NCBI RefSeq assembly: GCF_010692745.1
Contig: NZ_JAAHTB010000023.1
Span: 1-64,000 of the forward strand
Direction of reading: 5' to 3'
DNA: 64,000 bases
Origin: Methylobacterium sp. BTF04
GTDB lineage: Bacteria; Pseudomonadota; Alphaproteobacteria; Rhizobiales; Beijerinckiaceae
The stretch's first letter is position 1, and the number at the start of each line of letters is the position of its first letter. The notes under the pieces are model-generated. The model was not told the origin of the DNA and searched no databases. It saw only the letters and a list, made by a program, of their open reading frames with translations. The translations under genes and the position numbers were made by a program. Shown here one piece after another: positions 38,110-46,024 of this stretch.

Positions 38110-38259
38110 TGTCCGTCAACGACGATGGGCCTTATCCGTCGGCAAAGCCGCTGACCCGAGTCTCCCCCAAGGCACGCATCGTTTTGCGTCCGACGGATGT
38201 GCTTGGGCGGCGGTTTTTATTTTGGCGGCTTCAAACGCGTCGTGAGGGCACCGGTTTCG
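38110..38259 (+). promoter_or_regulatory. nrtA leader with terminator and competing hairpins (likely NasT antitermination target)
   Basis: Three pairings are possible and exclude one another. CGACG (38120-38124) can pair with CGTCG (38137-38141). CCGTCGG (38136-38142) can pair with CCGACGG (38190-38196). CCCAAG (38166-38171, extendable by GCAC/GTGC with a bulge) can pair with CTTGGG (38202-38207), followed shortly by TTTTTATTTT (38214-38223). The last is a terminator-like structure; the second would block it. This is the layout expected of an attenuated leader controlled by the adjacent NasS/NasT. The classical twin hexaloops with A1/G4 were not pinned down by eye. Confidence 0.6.
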
Positions 38260-39549
38260 ATGAGTGATGGTTTTCGCAGCAGCCGGCGCAACGTCCTGAA
38301 GGGGGCTGCCGCGACCCTGTCCCTGGCCGCTCTCGCCCGCACCGCGTTGCCGGGCGGCGCCTTCGCGCAAGGGACCGGCCCGGAGGTGAAGGGAGCCAAG
38401 CTCGGCTTCATCGCCCTCACCGATGCGAGTCCGCTATTCGTTGCCAAGGAAAAAGGCTTCTTCGCCAAGTACGGCATGCCCGATGTCGAGGTGCTGAAGC
38501 AGGCCTCCTGGGGCACCACCCGCGACAACCTCGTGCTGGGCTCCGAGGGCAACGGCATCGACGGCGCCCACATCCTCACCCCGATGCCCTACCTCATCAG
38601 CGCCGGCCGGGTGACGCAGAACAACGTGCCGGTGCCGATGCACATCCTGGCGCGCCTCAACACCAACGGCCAGTGCATCTCGGTGGCCAAGGAATACCTC
38701 GACCAGAAAGTCGGTCTCGACGCCAAGGTGTTCAAGGCGGCTATCGACAAGAAGAAAGCCGCCGGCAAGTCGGTGAAGGCCGCGATGACCTTCCCGGGCG
38801 GAACCCACGACCTCTGGCTGCGCTATTGGATGGCCGCCGGCGGCATCGACCCCGACAAGGACATCGAGACCATCGTCGTGCCCCCGCCCCAGATGGTGGC
38901 GAACATGAAGGTCGGCACGATGGACTGCTTCTGCGTCGGCGAGCCGTGGAACGCGCAGCTCGTGCAGCAGGGGCTGGGCTACACCGCGCTCACCACCGGC
39001 GAGCTCTGGAAGGACCACCCCGAGAAGGCCTTCGCCATGCGGGCCTCCTTCACGGAGAAATACCCGAACGCGACCAAAGCCCTGCTGATGGCTGTGCTCG
39101 AAGCCCAGCAATGGTGCGACAAGCCCGAGAACAAGGACGAGGTCGCGGCCATCGCGGCCAAGCGCCAGTGGATGAACGTGCCCGTGGCGGATGTCGCCGG
39201 GCGCATCAAGGGCACCATCGATTACGGCGACGGCCGCACGGTCGAGAAGAGCCCGCACATCATGAAGTTCTGGGACGACAACGCGTCGTATCCCTACCAG
39301 TCCCACGATCTGTGGTTCCTCACCGAGGACATCCGCTGGGGCAAGTTCGATCCGCAGACCGACACCAAGGCGCTCATCGCCAAGGTGAACCGCGAGGATC
39401 TGTGGCGCGAGGCCGCCAAGACCCTCGGCGTCACCGCGATCCCCACCGCGACGTCGCGCGGCAAGGAGACCTTCTTCGACGGCAAGGTCTTCGATCCGGC
39501 CGATCCCGCCGCCTACCTGTCCAGCCTCGGCATCAAGAGGATCGCATGA
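38260..39549 (+). CDS. nrtA: Nitrate ABC transporter substrate-binding protein
   Basis: Periplasmic nitrate/nitrite-binding protein of the CmpA/NrtA family (429 aa). It has a twin-arginine signal (SSRRNVLKGAAATLSLAALARTALPGGAFAQG, RR at about residues 9-10), so it is exported folded. The binding lobe segments are VKGAKLGFIALTDASPLFVAKEKGFFAKYGMPDVEVLKQASWGTTRDNLVLG, MTFPGGTHDLWLRYWMAAGGIDPDKDIETIVVPPPQMVANMK and MDCFCVGEPWNAQLV. ATG 38260 follows the leader directly. Its stop overlaps the nrtB ATG by 4 bp. It is the first gene of the nrt operon; regulation is probably by sigma-54 and NasT antitermination. Confidence 0.94.
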   Translation: MSDGFRSSRRNVLKGAAATLSLAALARTALPGGAFAQGTGPEVKGAKLGFIALTDASPLFVAKEKGFFAKYGMPDVEVLKQASWGTTRDNLVLGSEGNGIDGAHILTPMPYLISAGRVTQNNVPVPMHILARLNTNGQCISVAKEYLDQKVGLDAKVFKAAIDKKKAAGKSVKAAMTFPGGTHDLWLRYWMAAGGIDPDKDIETIVVPPPQMVANMKVGTMDCFCVGEPWNAQLVQQGLGYTALTTGELWKDHPEKAFAMRASFTEKYPNATKALLMAVLEAQQWCDKPENKDEVAAIAAKRQWMNVPVADVAGRIKGTIDYGDGRTVEKSPHIMKFWDDNASYPYQSHDLWFLTEDIRWGKFDPQTDTKALIAKVNREDLWREAAKTLGVTAIPTATSRGKETFFDGKVFDPADPAAYLSSLGIKRIA

Positions 39550-40415
39550 CAGCCAACACCTCGACCATCGCCGCAGCCACCCCCGTCGTCGCCAGGGTCG
39601 AGGCGGCGCGCACGCCCCTCGTCACCCTCGCGACAATCCGCCGGATCGCCGCCAACCTGATCCCGCCCGTGGTCGTCCTGATCGCCTTCCTGGTGATCTG
39701 GGAATTGCTGTGCTCGCGTCCCACCGCCGGCCTGCCTCCGCCTTCCCGCGTGGTGACGGAGGCTTGGGACATCATCGCCCACCCGTTCTACGACAACGGC
39801 GGCACCGACAAGGGGCTGTTCTGGCACATCTCCGCCAGCATCCAGCGGGTCGCCCTCGGCTTCGCGCTGGCCACCGTGGTCGGCATCCTCGTCGGCACCC
39901 TCATCGGGCAGTCGGACTGGGCCATGCGCGGCCTCGACCCGATCTTCCAGGTGCTCCGCACGATTCCGCCGCTCGCCTGGCTGCCGCTTTCGCTCGCCGC
40001 CTTCCGCGATGGCCAGCCGTCCGCGATCTTCGTGATCTTCATCACGTCGATCTGGCCGATCATCATCAATACGGCGGTGGGCATCCGCAACATCCCGCAG
40101 GATTACCGCAACGTCTCGGCGGTCTTGCGCCTCAACCCGATCGAGTTCTTCACCAAGATCATGCTCCCGTCGGCAGCCCCGTACATCTTCACGGGCCTGC
40201 GCATCGGCGTGGGCCTGTCCTGGCTCGCCATCGTGGCGGCGGAGATGCTGATCGGCGGCGTCGGCATCGGGTTCTTCATCTGGGACGCGTGGAACTCCTC
40301 GCACATCTCCGAGATCATCGTCGCCCTCGTCTATGTCGGCGTGATCGGCTTCATTCTCGACCGGATCGTCGCCTTCGTCGGCAATCTCGTCACCCGCGGC
40401 ACCGCGACGGCCTGA
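39546..40415 (+). CDS. nrtB: Nitrate ABC transporter permease
   Basis: Inner-membrane permease of the NrtB/SsuC family (289 aa). A short cytoplasmic head is followed by the first helix (LIPPVVVLIAFLVIWELLCS), then helices around VALGFALATVVGILVGTLIG, PSAIFVIFITSIWPIIINTAVGI and IIVALVYVGVIGFILDRIVAFVG. The EAA loop that contacts the ATPase is NPIEFFTKIMLPSAAPYIFTGLRIGVGLSWLAIVAAEML. It is coupled to nrtA by ATGA overlap. nrtD follows after 10 bp. Confidence 0.94.
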   Translation: MTANTSTIAAATPVVARVEAARTPLVTLATIRRIAANLIPPVVVLIAFLVIWELLCSRPTAGLPPPSRVVTEAWDIIAHPFYDNGGTDKGLFWHISASIQRVALGFALATVVGILVGTLIGQSDWAMRGLDPIFQVLRTIPPLAWLPLSLAAFRDGQPSAIFVIFITSIWPIIINTAVGIRNIPQDYRNVSAVLRLNPIEFFTKIMLPSAAPYIFTGLRIGVGLSWLAIVAAEMLIGGVGIGFFIWDAWNSSHISEIIVALVYVGVIGFILDRIVAFVGNLVTRGTATA

Positions 40416-40425
40416 GGATCAGTCC

Positions 40426-41220
40426 ATGACCTATCTCAGCATCGAGAATGTCGGCATCAGCTTCACCCGCGGCGGACGCACCAACGAGGTGCTGCGCGAC
40501 GTCAGCGTGAAGATCGACAAGGGCGAGTTCGTCTCGCTGATCGGGCATTCGGGTTGCGGCAAGTCGACGGTGCTCAACATCGTCGCCGGCCTGCTCAAGG
40601 CCTCCTCCGGCGGTGTGTTGCTCGAAGACAAAGAGGTCAACAGCCCCGGCCCGGACCGGGCCGTGGTGTTCCAGAACCACTCCCTGCTGCCGTGGCTGAC
40701 CGTCCGTGAGAACGTGGCGCTGGCCGTCGACAAGGTCTTCAAGGGCCGGAAGAGCCGCGCCGAGCGCAACGCCTGGATCGACCACAATCTGTCGCTGGTG
40801 AACATGACCCATGCGGCCGACCGGCGACCGAGCGAGATTTCCGGTGGCATGAAGCAACGCGTCGGCATCGCCCGGGCGCTGGCGATGGAGCCGAAGGTCC
40901 TACTCCTCGACGAGCCGTTCGGCGCACTCGACGCCCTCACCCGCGCGCATCTCCAGGATTCGCTCATGGACATCCATGCGCGGCTCAAGAACGCCGTCAT
41001 CATGATCACCCACGATGTCGACGAGGCGGTGCTGCTCTCCGACCGCATCGTGATGATGACCAACGGCCCCTCCGCCACCGTCGGCGAAATCCTGAAGGTC
41101 GATCTCGCGCGGCCGCGCCGGCGCCTCGATCTCGTCGAGGACCCGACCTACACCCATGCCCGCGCGGCGGTTCTCGAGTTCCTCTATGCCCGGCACGCCA
41201 AGCCGGCCATGGCGGCCTGA
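40426..41220 (+). CDS. nrtD: Nitrate ABC transporter ATP-binding protein
   Basis: ABC-transporter ATPase (264 aa) energising nitrate uptake with NrtA and NrtB. Walker A GHSGCGKST (about residues 39-47), Q-loop VVFQNHSLLPWLTV, signature ISGGMKQRVGIARALAMEPKVLLLDEPFGALDALTR (signature plus Walker B), and switch His in MITHDVDEAVLLSD. The C-terminal LARPRRRLDLVEDPTYTHARAAVLEFLYAR is typical of NrtD. There is no NrtC-like fusion with an extra substrate-binding domain, so the transporter would be the simple NrtABD type. It is followed by the NirB-like oxidoreductase after 12 bp. Confidence 0.94.
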   Translation: MTYLSIENVGISFTRGGRTNEVLRDVSVKIDKGEFVSLIGHSGCGKSTVLNIVAGLLKASSGGVLLEDKEVNSPGPDRAVVFQNHSLLPWLTVRENVALAVDKVFKGRKSRAERNAWIDHNLSLVNMTHAADRRPSEISGGMKQRVGIARALAMEPKVLLLDEPFGALDALTRAHLQDSLMDIHARLKNAVIMITHDVDEAVLLSDRIVMMTNGPSATVGEILKVDLARPRRRLDLVEDPTYTHARAAVLEFLYARHAKPAMAA

Positions 41221-41232
41221 GGCCGGCCGCGC

Positions 41233-42456
41233 ATGATGAAGGAGCGACTCGTCGTCATCGGTAACGGCATGGCGTCGTTGCGGTTTCTCGAACGCCTCAC
41301 CGAGCGCGCGCCGGGGGCCTACGACGTCACCGTCGTCGGCGCGGAGCCGAAGGCGGCCTATAATCGCGTGCTGCTCTCGTCGCTGCTCGGCGGCGAGGTG
41401 GACGAGGCCGGCTGCGCCTTCCGGGGGCTCGACTGGTACGAGGGCCATGGCATCCGCCTCATCACCGGCGCGCCAGTGACGCAGATCGATCGCGAAAACG
41501 GTCTCGTCATGGTCGGGGAGGCCCATGTTCTGCCCTTCGACAAGCTCGTGCTCGCGGTGGGCTCCCTGCCGATCCGGCTGCCGAAGCCCGGCATGGACCT
41601 GCCCGGCGTCCTGACGTTTCGCGATCTCGCGGATGTCGCCGCCATCCGCAAGGCCGCGGTGCAGCACGCCAAGGCCATCGTCATCGGTGGCGGCCTACTC
41701 GGATTGGAGGCCGCCGTCGGCCTCGCGCGGCTCGGCGTCGACACCACGCTCCTGCACGTCATGGACCGGCTGATGGAGCGCCAGCTCGATCATACCGCCG
41801 CCGGCCTCGTGAAGCGCGCCATGGAAGTGCGCGGCGTCAAGGTTCTGCTCAAGGCCGACACCGCCACCGTCGAGGGCGACGGCAAGGTCGAGCGCCTGGT
41901 CCTCTCAGACGGTACGGTGCTGCCCGCCGACCTCGTGGTGATGTCGGTGGGGGTCCGCCCCAACGTCGCCCTGGCCCAGGCCGCGGGCGTCGAGGTCGGG
42001 CGCGGCATCAAGGTCGACGACCGGATGCAGAGTTCGGACACCCGCATCTTCGCTCTGGGCGAATGCGCCGAGCACCGCGGCATGGTCTACGGCCTGGTCG
42101 AGCCCGCCTACGAGCAGGCCGAGACCCTGAGCCGCCACCTCGTCGGCGAGGAGGCGGCCTATACCGGCACGTCGCTGTCGACGAGCCTCAAGGTCTCGGG
42201 GCTGCCGGTGTTCTCCGCCGGCCTCATCGAGGCGCCGGAGGGCGCCGAGACCGTGCTGATGAGCGATCCCGGCCTCGGCCTCTACCGCAAGCTGATCATC
42301 GGCGAAGGCAAGCTCCTCGGGGCGGTCTTCGTCGGCGATATCGCCGAGCAGGGCTGGTGCAAGACCCTGATCCGCACGGGCGAGCCCATGGCCGCCCATC
42401 GCGACGATCTCATGTTCGGGCGCGTCGCCGCCGATCCCCAATCTCTCGCAGCGTGA
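41233..42456 (+). CDS. FAD/NAD(P)-dependent oxidoreductase, NirB N-terminal-domain-like
   Basis: A 407-aa pyridine-nucleotide-disulfide oxidoreductase-fold flavoprotein matching the N-terminal FAD/NADH half of assimilatory NirB. FAD site VVIGNGMASLRFLERLTERAPGAYDVTVVGAEPKAAYNRVLLSSLLGG; NAD(P) site AIVIGGGLLGLEAAVGLARLGVDTTLLHV; second FAD contact RIFALGECAEH. It lacks the siroheme, BFD and Rieske regions of full NirB. It sits between nrtD and nirA, so it probably delivers electrons from NAD(P)H to NirA or NasA. The stop is 11 bp before the nirA ATG. The ATG at 41233 is used; a second ATG follows immediately. Confidence 0.88.
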   Translation: MMKERLVVIGNGMASLRFLERLTERAPGAYDVTVVGAEPKAAYNRVLLSSLLGGEVDEAGCAFRGLDWYEGHGIRLITGAPVTQIDRENGLVMVGEAHVLPFDKLVLAVGSLPIRLPKPGMDLPGVLTFRDLADVAAIRKAAVQHAKAIVIGGGLLGLEAAVGLARLGVDTTLLHVMDRLMERQLDHTAAGLVKRAMEVRGVKVLLKADTATVEGDGKVERLVLSDGTVLPADLVVMSVGVRPNVALAQAAGVEVGRGIKVDDRMQSSDTRIFALGECAEHRGMVYGLVEPAYEQAETLSRHLVGEEAAYTGTSLSTSLKVSGLPVFSAGLIEAPEGAETVLMSDPGLGLYRKLIIGEGKLLGAVFVGDIAEQGWCKTLIRTGEPMAAHRDDLMFGRVAADPQSLAA

Positions 42457-42467
42457 AGGCGCCTCAC

Positions 42468-44255
42468 ATGTCTGACGACTTCAACGCCGAGCAGAAGCGC
42501 TACCTCGAAGGCTTCGCCTCGGGTATCGCCGCCGCCCGCATCACCGGCGGCCTCGCCACCGGCCAAGGATCAGGCCCGCCGGCCGAACCGACCGGCCCGG
42601 ACGCGATCCACATCAAGGCGCAGGAAGCGACGGTGAAAGCCGGCGGCAAGCTCTGCGACCAGGAGAAGTGGAAGCGCGCGGAGAATCCATTCGAGGGTTA
42701 CAACCGCCTGATCGCGGAGGCCGCCACCGGCAAGGCCCCGAAGCCCGAGGACAATTTCCGCTGGCGCTACCACGGCCTGTTCTGGCTCGCGCCGGCGAGC
42801 GGCGACTTCATGTGTCGCCTGCGCATCCCCAACGGCATCCTGCACCATTGGCAGTTCGCCGGGATCGCCGATCTCGCCGACGCCCATGGCGGCGGCTACA
42901 GCCATGTCACAACCCGCGCCAACCTCCAGGTCCGCGAGATCACGGCGGAGCACGGCCAGCCCTTCCTCGATGGGCTCATCGACCTCGGTCTCACCGCGCG
43001 GGGCTCCGGCGCCGACAACATCCGCAACGTCACCGGCTCGCCCGTGGCCGGAATCGACGCGCAGGAGCTGCTCGATACGCGGCCGCTGGCGAAATCCTGG
43101 CACAATTGGATCATCAACGACCGCTCGCTCTACGGCCTTCCGCGCAAGTTCAACGTGGCGTTCGACGGCGGCGGCGTGATGCCGGTGCTCGAGGAGACCA
43201 ACGACATCGGCTTCCAGGCGATCCGGGTTCTCGACGGGGCCGCCGTCGAAGCCGGCGTGTGGATGCGCCTGGTGCTCGGCGGCATCTCCGGCCACCGGGA
43301 TCTCGCCCGCGACACCGGCGTCGTCCTGAAGCCGGAAGACTGCAACAAAGTGGCAGATGCGATCCTGCGGGTCTTCATCAAGAACGGCGACCGGACCAAC
43401 CGCAACAAGAGCCGGATGAAGTACGTTCTCGACGCCTGGGGATTCGACAAGTACCTCGCCGCCGTCGAGGCCGAGCTCGGTTACACCCTCGCCCGGGTCG
43501 AGCCCGCCCATGTCGCACCGCGCGGGCCGATGGACCGCTTCTCCCATGTCGGCGTCCACAAGCAGGTGCAGCACGGCCTCAACTGGATCGGCGTCATCCT
43601 GCCGGTAGGCAAGATGACCTCGGACCAGATGCGCGAACTCGCCAAGATCTCGTCCGAGTGCGGCGACGGCGCCATCCGCATGACCGTCTGGCAGAACTTT
43701 TTGTTTTCGGGCGTGCCCGACGGCAAGATCGCCGAGGTTCAGGCGCGTGTGGCGGCCCTCGGGCTCACCACGGAGGCCTCGAGCATCCGCGCCGGCCTCG
43801 TGGCCTGCACCGGCATCAAGGGCTGCAAGTTTGCCGCCTCGGACACCAAGGGCCATGCGCTCATCATCGCCGACTACATCGAGGCCAACCTCACGGAACT
43901 CGACGTTCCGGTGAACGTCCACGTCACCGGCTGTCACCATAGCTGCGCCCAGCACTACATCGGCGATATCGGCCTCATCGGCGCCAAGGTCGTCGTGTCG
44001 GAGGAGGGCGACACCGTGGAGGGCTACGACATCGTCGTCGGCGGCGGCTTCGGCGACAGCCCCAAGATCGGCACCGAGATCTGGAAGGCGGTCAAGGCCG
44101 AGGATTGCCCGGCCCGTATCGAGGCGCTGCTGCGCAGTTACCTCGGCAGCCGCCACAGCAGCGAGGAGAGCTTCCAGGCCTTCACCGCCCGCACCGGCCC
44201 CGACTCCCTGCGCGCGAGCGCCGAAGACCAACCCGTTCTCAGAGCAGCCGCATGA
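42468..44255 (+). CDS. nirA: Ferredoxin-type assimilatory nitrite reductase (siroheme/4Fe-4S)
   Basis: Six-electron reduction of nitrite to ammonium. The 595-aa protein has the duplicated NirA/CysI fold: first half with GGGYSHVTTRANLQVREI and NIRNVTGSPVAGIDAQELLDTRPLA, second half with HGLNWIGVILPVGKMTSDQMRELAKISSECGDGAIRMTVWQNFLF. The siroheme-4Fe-4S cysteines are CTGIKGC (about residue 446) and GCHHSC (about 489), the C-x5-C plus C-x3-C pattern. ATG 42468 follows GTGAAGGC. It overlaps the next flavoprotein gene by 4 bp (ATGA), which strongly suggests that the flavoprotein is its reductase partner. Sulfite reductase is the family alternative, but the nrt/nas context favours nitrite. Confidence 0.9.
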   Translation: MSDDFNAEQKRYLEGFASGIAAARITGGLATGQGSGPPAEPTGPDAIHIKAQEATVKAGGKLCDQEKWKRAENPFEGYNRLIAEAATGKAPKPEDNFRWRYHGLFWLAPASGDFMCRLRIPNGILHHWQFAGIADLADAHGGGYSHVTTRANLQVREITAEHGQPFLDGLIDLGLTARGSGADNIRNVTGSPVAGIDAQELLDTRPLAKSWHNWIINDRSLYGLPRKFNVAFDGGGVMPVLEETNDIGFQAIRVLDGAAVEAGVWMRLVLGGISGHRDLARDTGVVLKPEDCNKVADAILRVFIKNGDRTNRNKSRMKYVLDAWGFDKYLAAVEAELGYTLARVEPAHVAPRGPMDRFSHVGVHKQVQHGLNWIGVILPVGKMTSDQMRELAKISSECGDGAIRMTVWQNFLFSGVPDGKIAEVQARVAALGLTTEASSIRAGLVACTGIKGCKFAASDTKGHALIIADYIEANLTELDVPVNVHVTGCHHSCAQHYIGDIGLIGAKVVVSEEGDTVEGYDIVVGGGFGDSPKIGTEIWKAVKAEDCPARIEALLRSYLGSRHSSEESFQAFTARTGPDSLRASAEDQPVLRAAA

Positions 44256-45847
44256 GCGAGCACGTCACCCCCCCGCTGGTTCTCATCCCCGAGAACGCCC
44301 CATTCAGCACCGATCAGCGCTCCTGGCTGTCGGGCTATTTCGCCGCCCTCCTGGGGCCCGCGGTGGAAGGTGCCACGGCGCTTGCCGCGGGAGACGCTGC
44401 CGGCCCCAAGCTCGCCGACAACGACGACGCGCCCTGGCACGACCCGGCGATGGCGCTGCCCGACCGCATGGAAATGGCCAAGGACCGGCCGGAGCCGCAG
44501 AAGCTGATGGCCGCCATGGCCCAGCAGGATTGCGGCCAGTGCGGCTACAATTGTGCCGATTACGCCAACGCCATCTTCCTGAAGAGCGAAGAGCGCCTGA
44601 ACCTGTGCCAGCCCGGCGGCAAGGACACGCTCCGGATGCTGAAGAAGCTGGAGGACGAGTTCGGGTCCGCCGGGGGCGCCGTACCGAAGACGGCCGACGA
44701 CGCCGCGCCGAAGGCCGCTCCGGAACTCGGCCCCCTCGGCTTCTGCCGCGAGAACCCCGTGGAGGCGACCTTCGTCTCGCGCCTGCGCCTCAACGCGCCG
44801 GGCGGCGAGAAGGAGACCTGGCACGTCGAGATCGACCTCACCGACACCCCCATCGACTACGTGGTCGGTGATAGCCTCGGCCTGTTCCCGGCCAACGCCC
44901 CGGCCCTGGTCGATGCCGTCATCGCCGAGCTCGGTGCCCGCCCCGAGCGCAAGATCGGCGGCAAGACCCTGCGCGACCGGCTGATGACCGATTACGCCCT
45001 CGGTGGTGCGCCGGACAGCCTCTACCAGCTCCTCTCGCTCCTCACCTCGGGCGAGGCCCGCAAGAAGACACAGGCCCTGGCCGCCGGCGAGGATCCGGAT
45101 GGCGACGCCGCCTATCTCGACGTGCTCGGCGCCCTCCACAAGTTCCCCGGCGCCCGCCCCGATGCGGAGGTCTTCCTCGAGGCGCTCGACGAATTGCAGC
45201 CTCGACTCTACTCGATCTCGTCCTCGCCGAAGGCCGATCCGGGCCGGGTCTCGCTCACCGTCGATGCGGTGCGCTACAATCACCGCTCGCGCCTGCGTCT
45301 CGGCGTCGCCTCGACCCATCTGGGCGAACGCATCCCCGAGACCGCCAAGGTCAAGGTCTACCTGCAGAAGGCGCACGGCTTCGCGCTACCGGAGGATCTG
45401 TCCAAGGACGTGATCATGGTCGGCCCCGGCACCGGCATCGCGCCGTTCCGCGCCTTCCTGCGCGAGCGCGACGCTACCCAGGCGCCGGGCCGCAACTGGC
45501 TGTTCTACGGTCACCAGAAGCAGGCGAGCGACTTCTTCTACAAAGACGAGCTGAACGCCCTAAAGGATAAAAAGGTGCTCAACCGCCTGTCGCTGGCCTG
45601 GTCGCGCGACGGCACCGAGAAGACCTACGTGCAGGACCGCATGCGCGAGAGCGGGGCGGAACTCTGGAAGTGGCTCGAGGACGGCGCCCATTTCTACGTC
45701 TGCGGCGATGCCAAGCGCATGGCCAAAGACGTGGAGCGCGCGATCATCGACGTGGCCGGCGAGCACGGGGGCAAGAACCCCGACGAGGCGGTGGCCTACC
45801 TCGCCCATCTCAAGAAGACCGGCCGCTATCAGGCCGACGTGTACTGA
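44252..45847 (+). CDS. CysJ-like FAD/NADPH reductase with an N-terminal Fe-S domain instead of flavodoxin
   Basis: A 531-aa electron-transfer flavoprotein. Residues about 90-130 carry four cysteines in CGQCGYNCADYANAIF...LCQPGG, the pattern of a 4Fe-4S domain. From about residue 165 the diflavin-reductase FAD/NADPH part follows: RLYSISSSPKADPGRVSLTVDAVRY (FAD), GVASTHLGER, VIMVGPGTGIAPFRAFLRERDAT (NADPH ribose/nicotinamide) and HFYVCGDAKRMAKDVERAIIDV. The flavodoxin/FMN domain of CysJ is absent. So NADPH electrons would pass FAD to Fe-S to the acceptor. The 4-bp overlap with nirA points to nitrite reductase as acceptor. It may be annotated as sulfite reductase alpha subunit in relatives. Confidence 0.87.
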   Translation: MSEHVTPPLVLIPENAPFSTDQRSWLSGYFAALLGPAVEGATALAAGDAAGPKLADNDDAPWHDPAMALPDRMEMAKDRPEPQKLMAAMAQQDCGQCGYNCADYANAIFLKSEERLNLCQPGGKDTLRMLKKLEDEFGSAGGAVPKTADDAAPKAAPELGPLGFCRENPVEATFVSRLRLNAPGGEKETWHVEIDLTDTPIDYVVGDSLGLFPANAPALVDAVIAELGARPERKIGGKTLRDRLMTDYALGGAPDSLYQLLSLLTSGEARKKTQALAAGEDPDGDAAYLDVLGALHKFPGARPDAEVFLEALDELQPRLYSISSSPKADPGRVSLTVDAVRYNHRSRLRLGVASTHLGERIPETAKVKVYLQKAHGFALPEDLSKDVIMVGPGTGIAPFRAFLRERDATQAPGRNWLFYGHQKQASDFFYKDELNALKDKKVLNRLSLAWSRDGTEKTYVQDRMRESGAELWKWLEDGAHFYVCGDAKRMAKDVERAIIDVAGEHGGKNPDEAVAYLAHLKKTGRYQADVY

Positions 45848-45903
45848 GGAAGCAGGACCGTCGGTGATCGAGGGCATACCTCGAGCGGATCGCCGACCCA
45901 TCG

Positions 45904-45931
45904 CGCGCCCCCTTTCCGGAAAGGGGGCGCG
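45904..45931. terminator. Perfect 28-nt palindrome between the flavoprotein gene and nasA
   Basis: CGCGCCCCCTTTCC mirrored exactly by GGAAAGGGGGCGCG, giving a 12-bp stem with a CCGG tip. It starts 57 bp after the flavoprotein stop and ends 30 bp before the nasA sigma-54-like site. No T-run follows. It may end the nrt-nir message, stabilise its 3' end, or bind a dimeric protein. Confidence 0.55.
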
Positions 45932-45960
45932 TCGCGCCTCGTCAGCTCCGGGCGAGAGAT

Positions 45961-45975
45961 CGGCCCAGTTCTTGC
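45961..45975 (+). promoter_or_regulatory. Putative sigma-54 promoter of nasA
   Basis: CGGCCCAGTTCTTGC has GG and GC 12 bp apart and a full TTGC -12 box, in the layout of the nrtA and nasT sites but with a weaker -24 (CGGCCC for TGGCAC). The expected start near 45987 leaves a leader of only about 38 nt, too short for NasT control of the nrtA kind. Confidence 0.5.
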
Positions 45976-46024
45976 GGCTGACACCGCTAAATCCGGCACA
46001 GAATACGACGCCGAGGATCACGCC

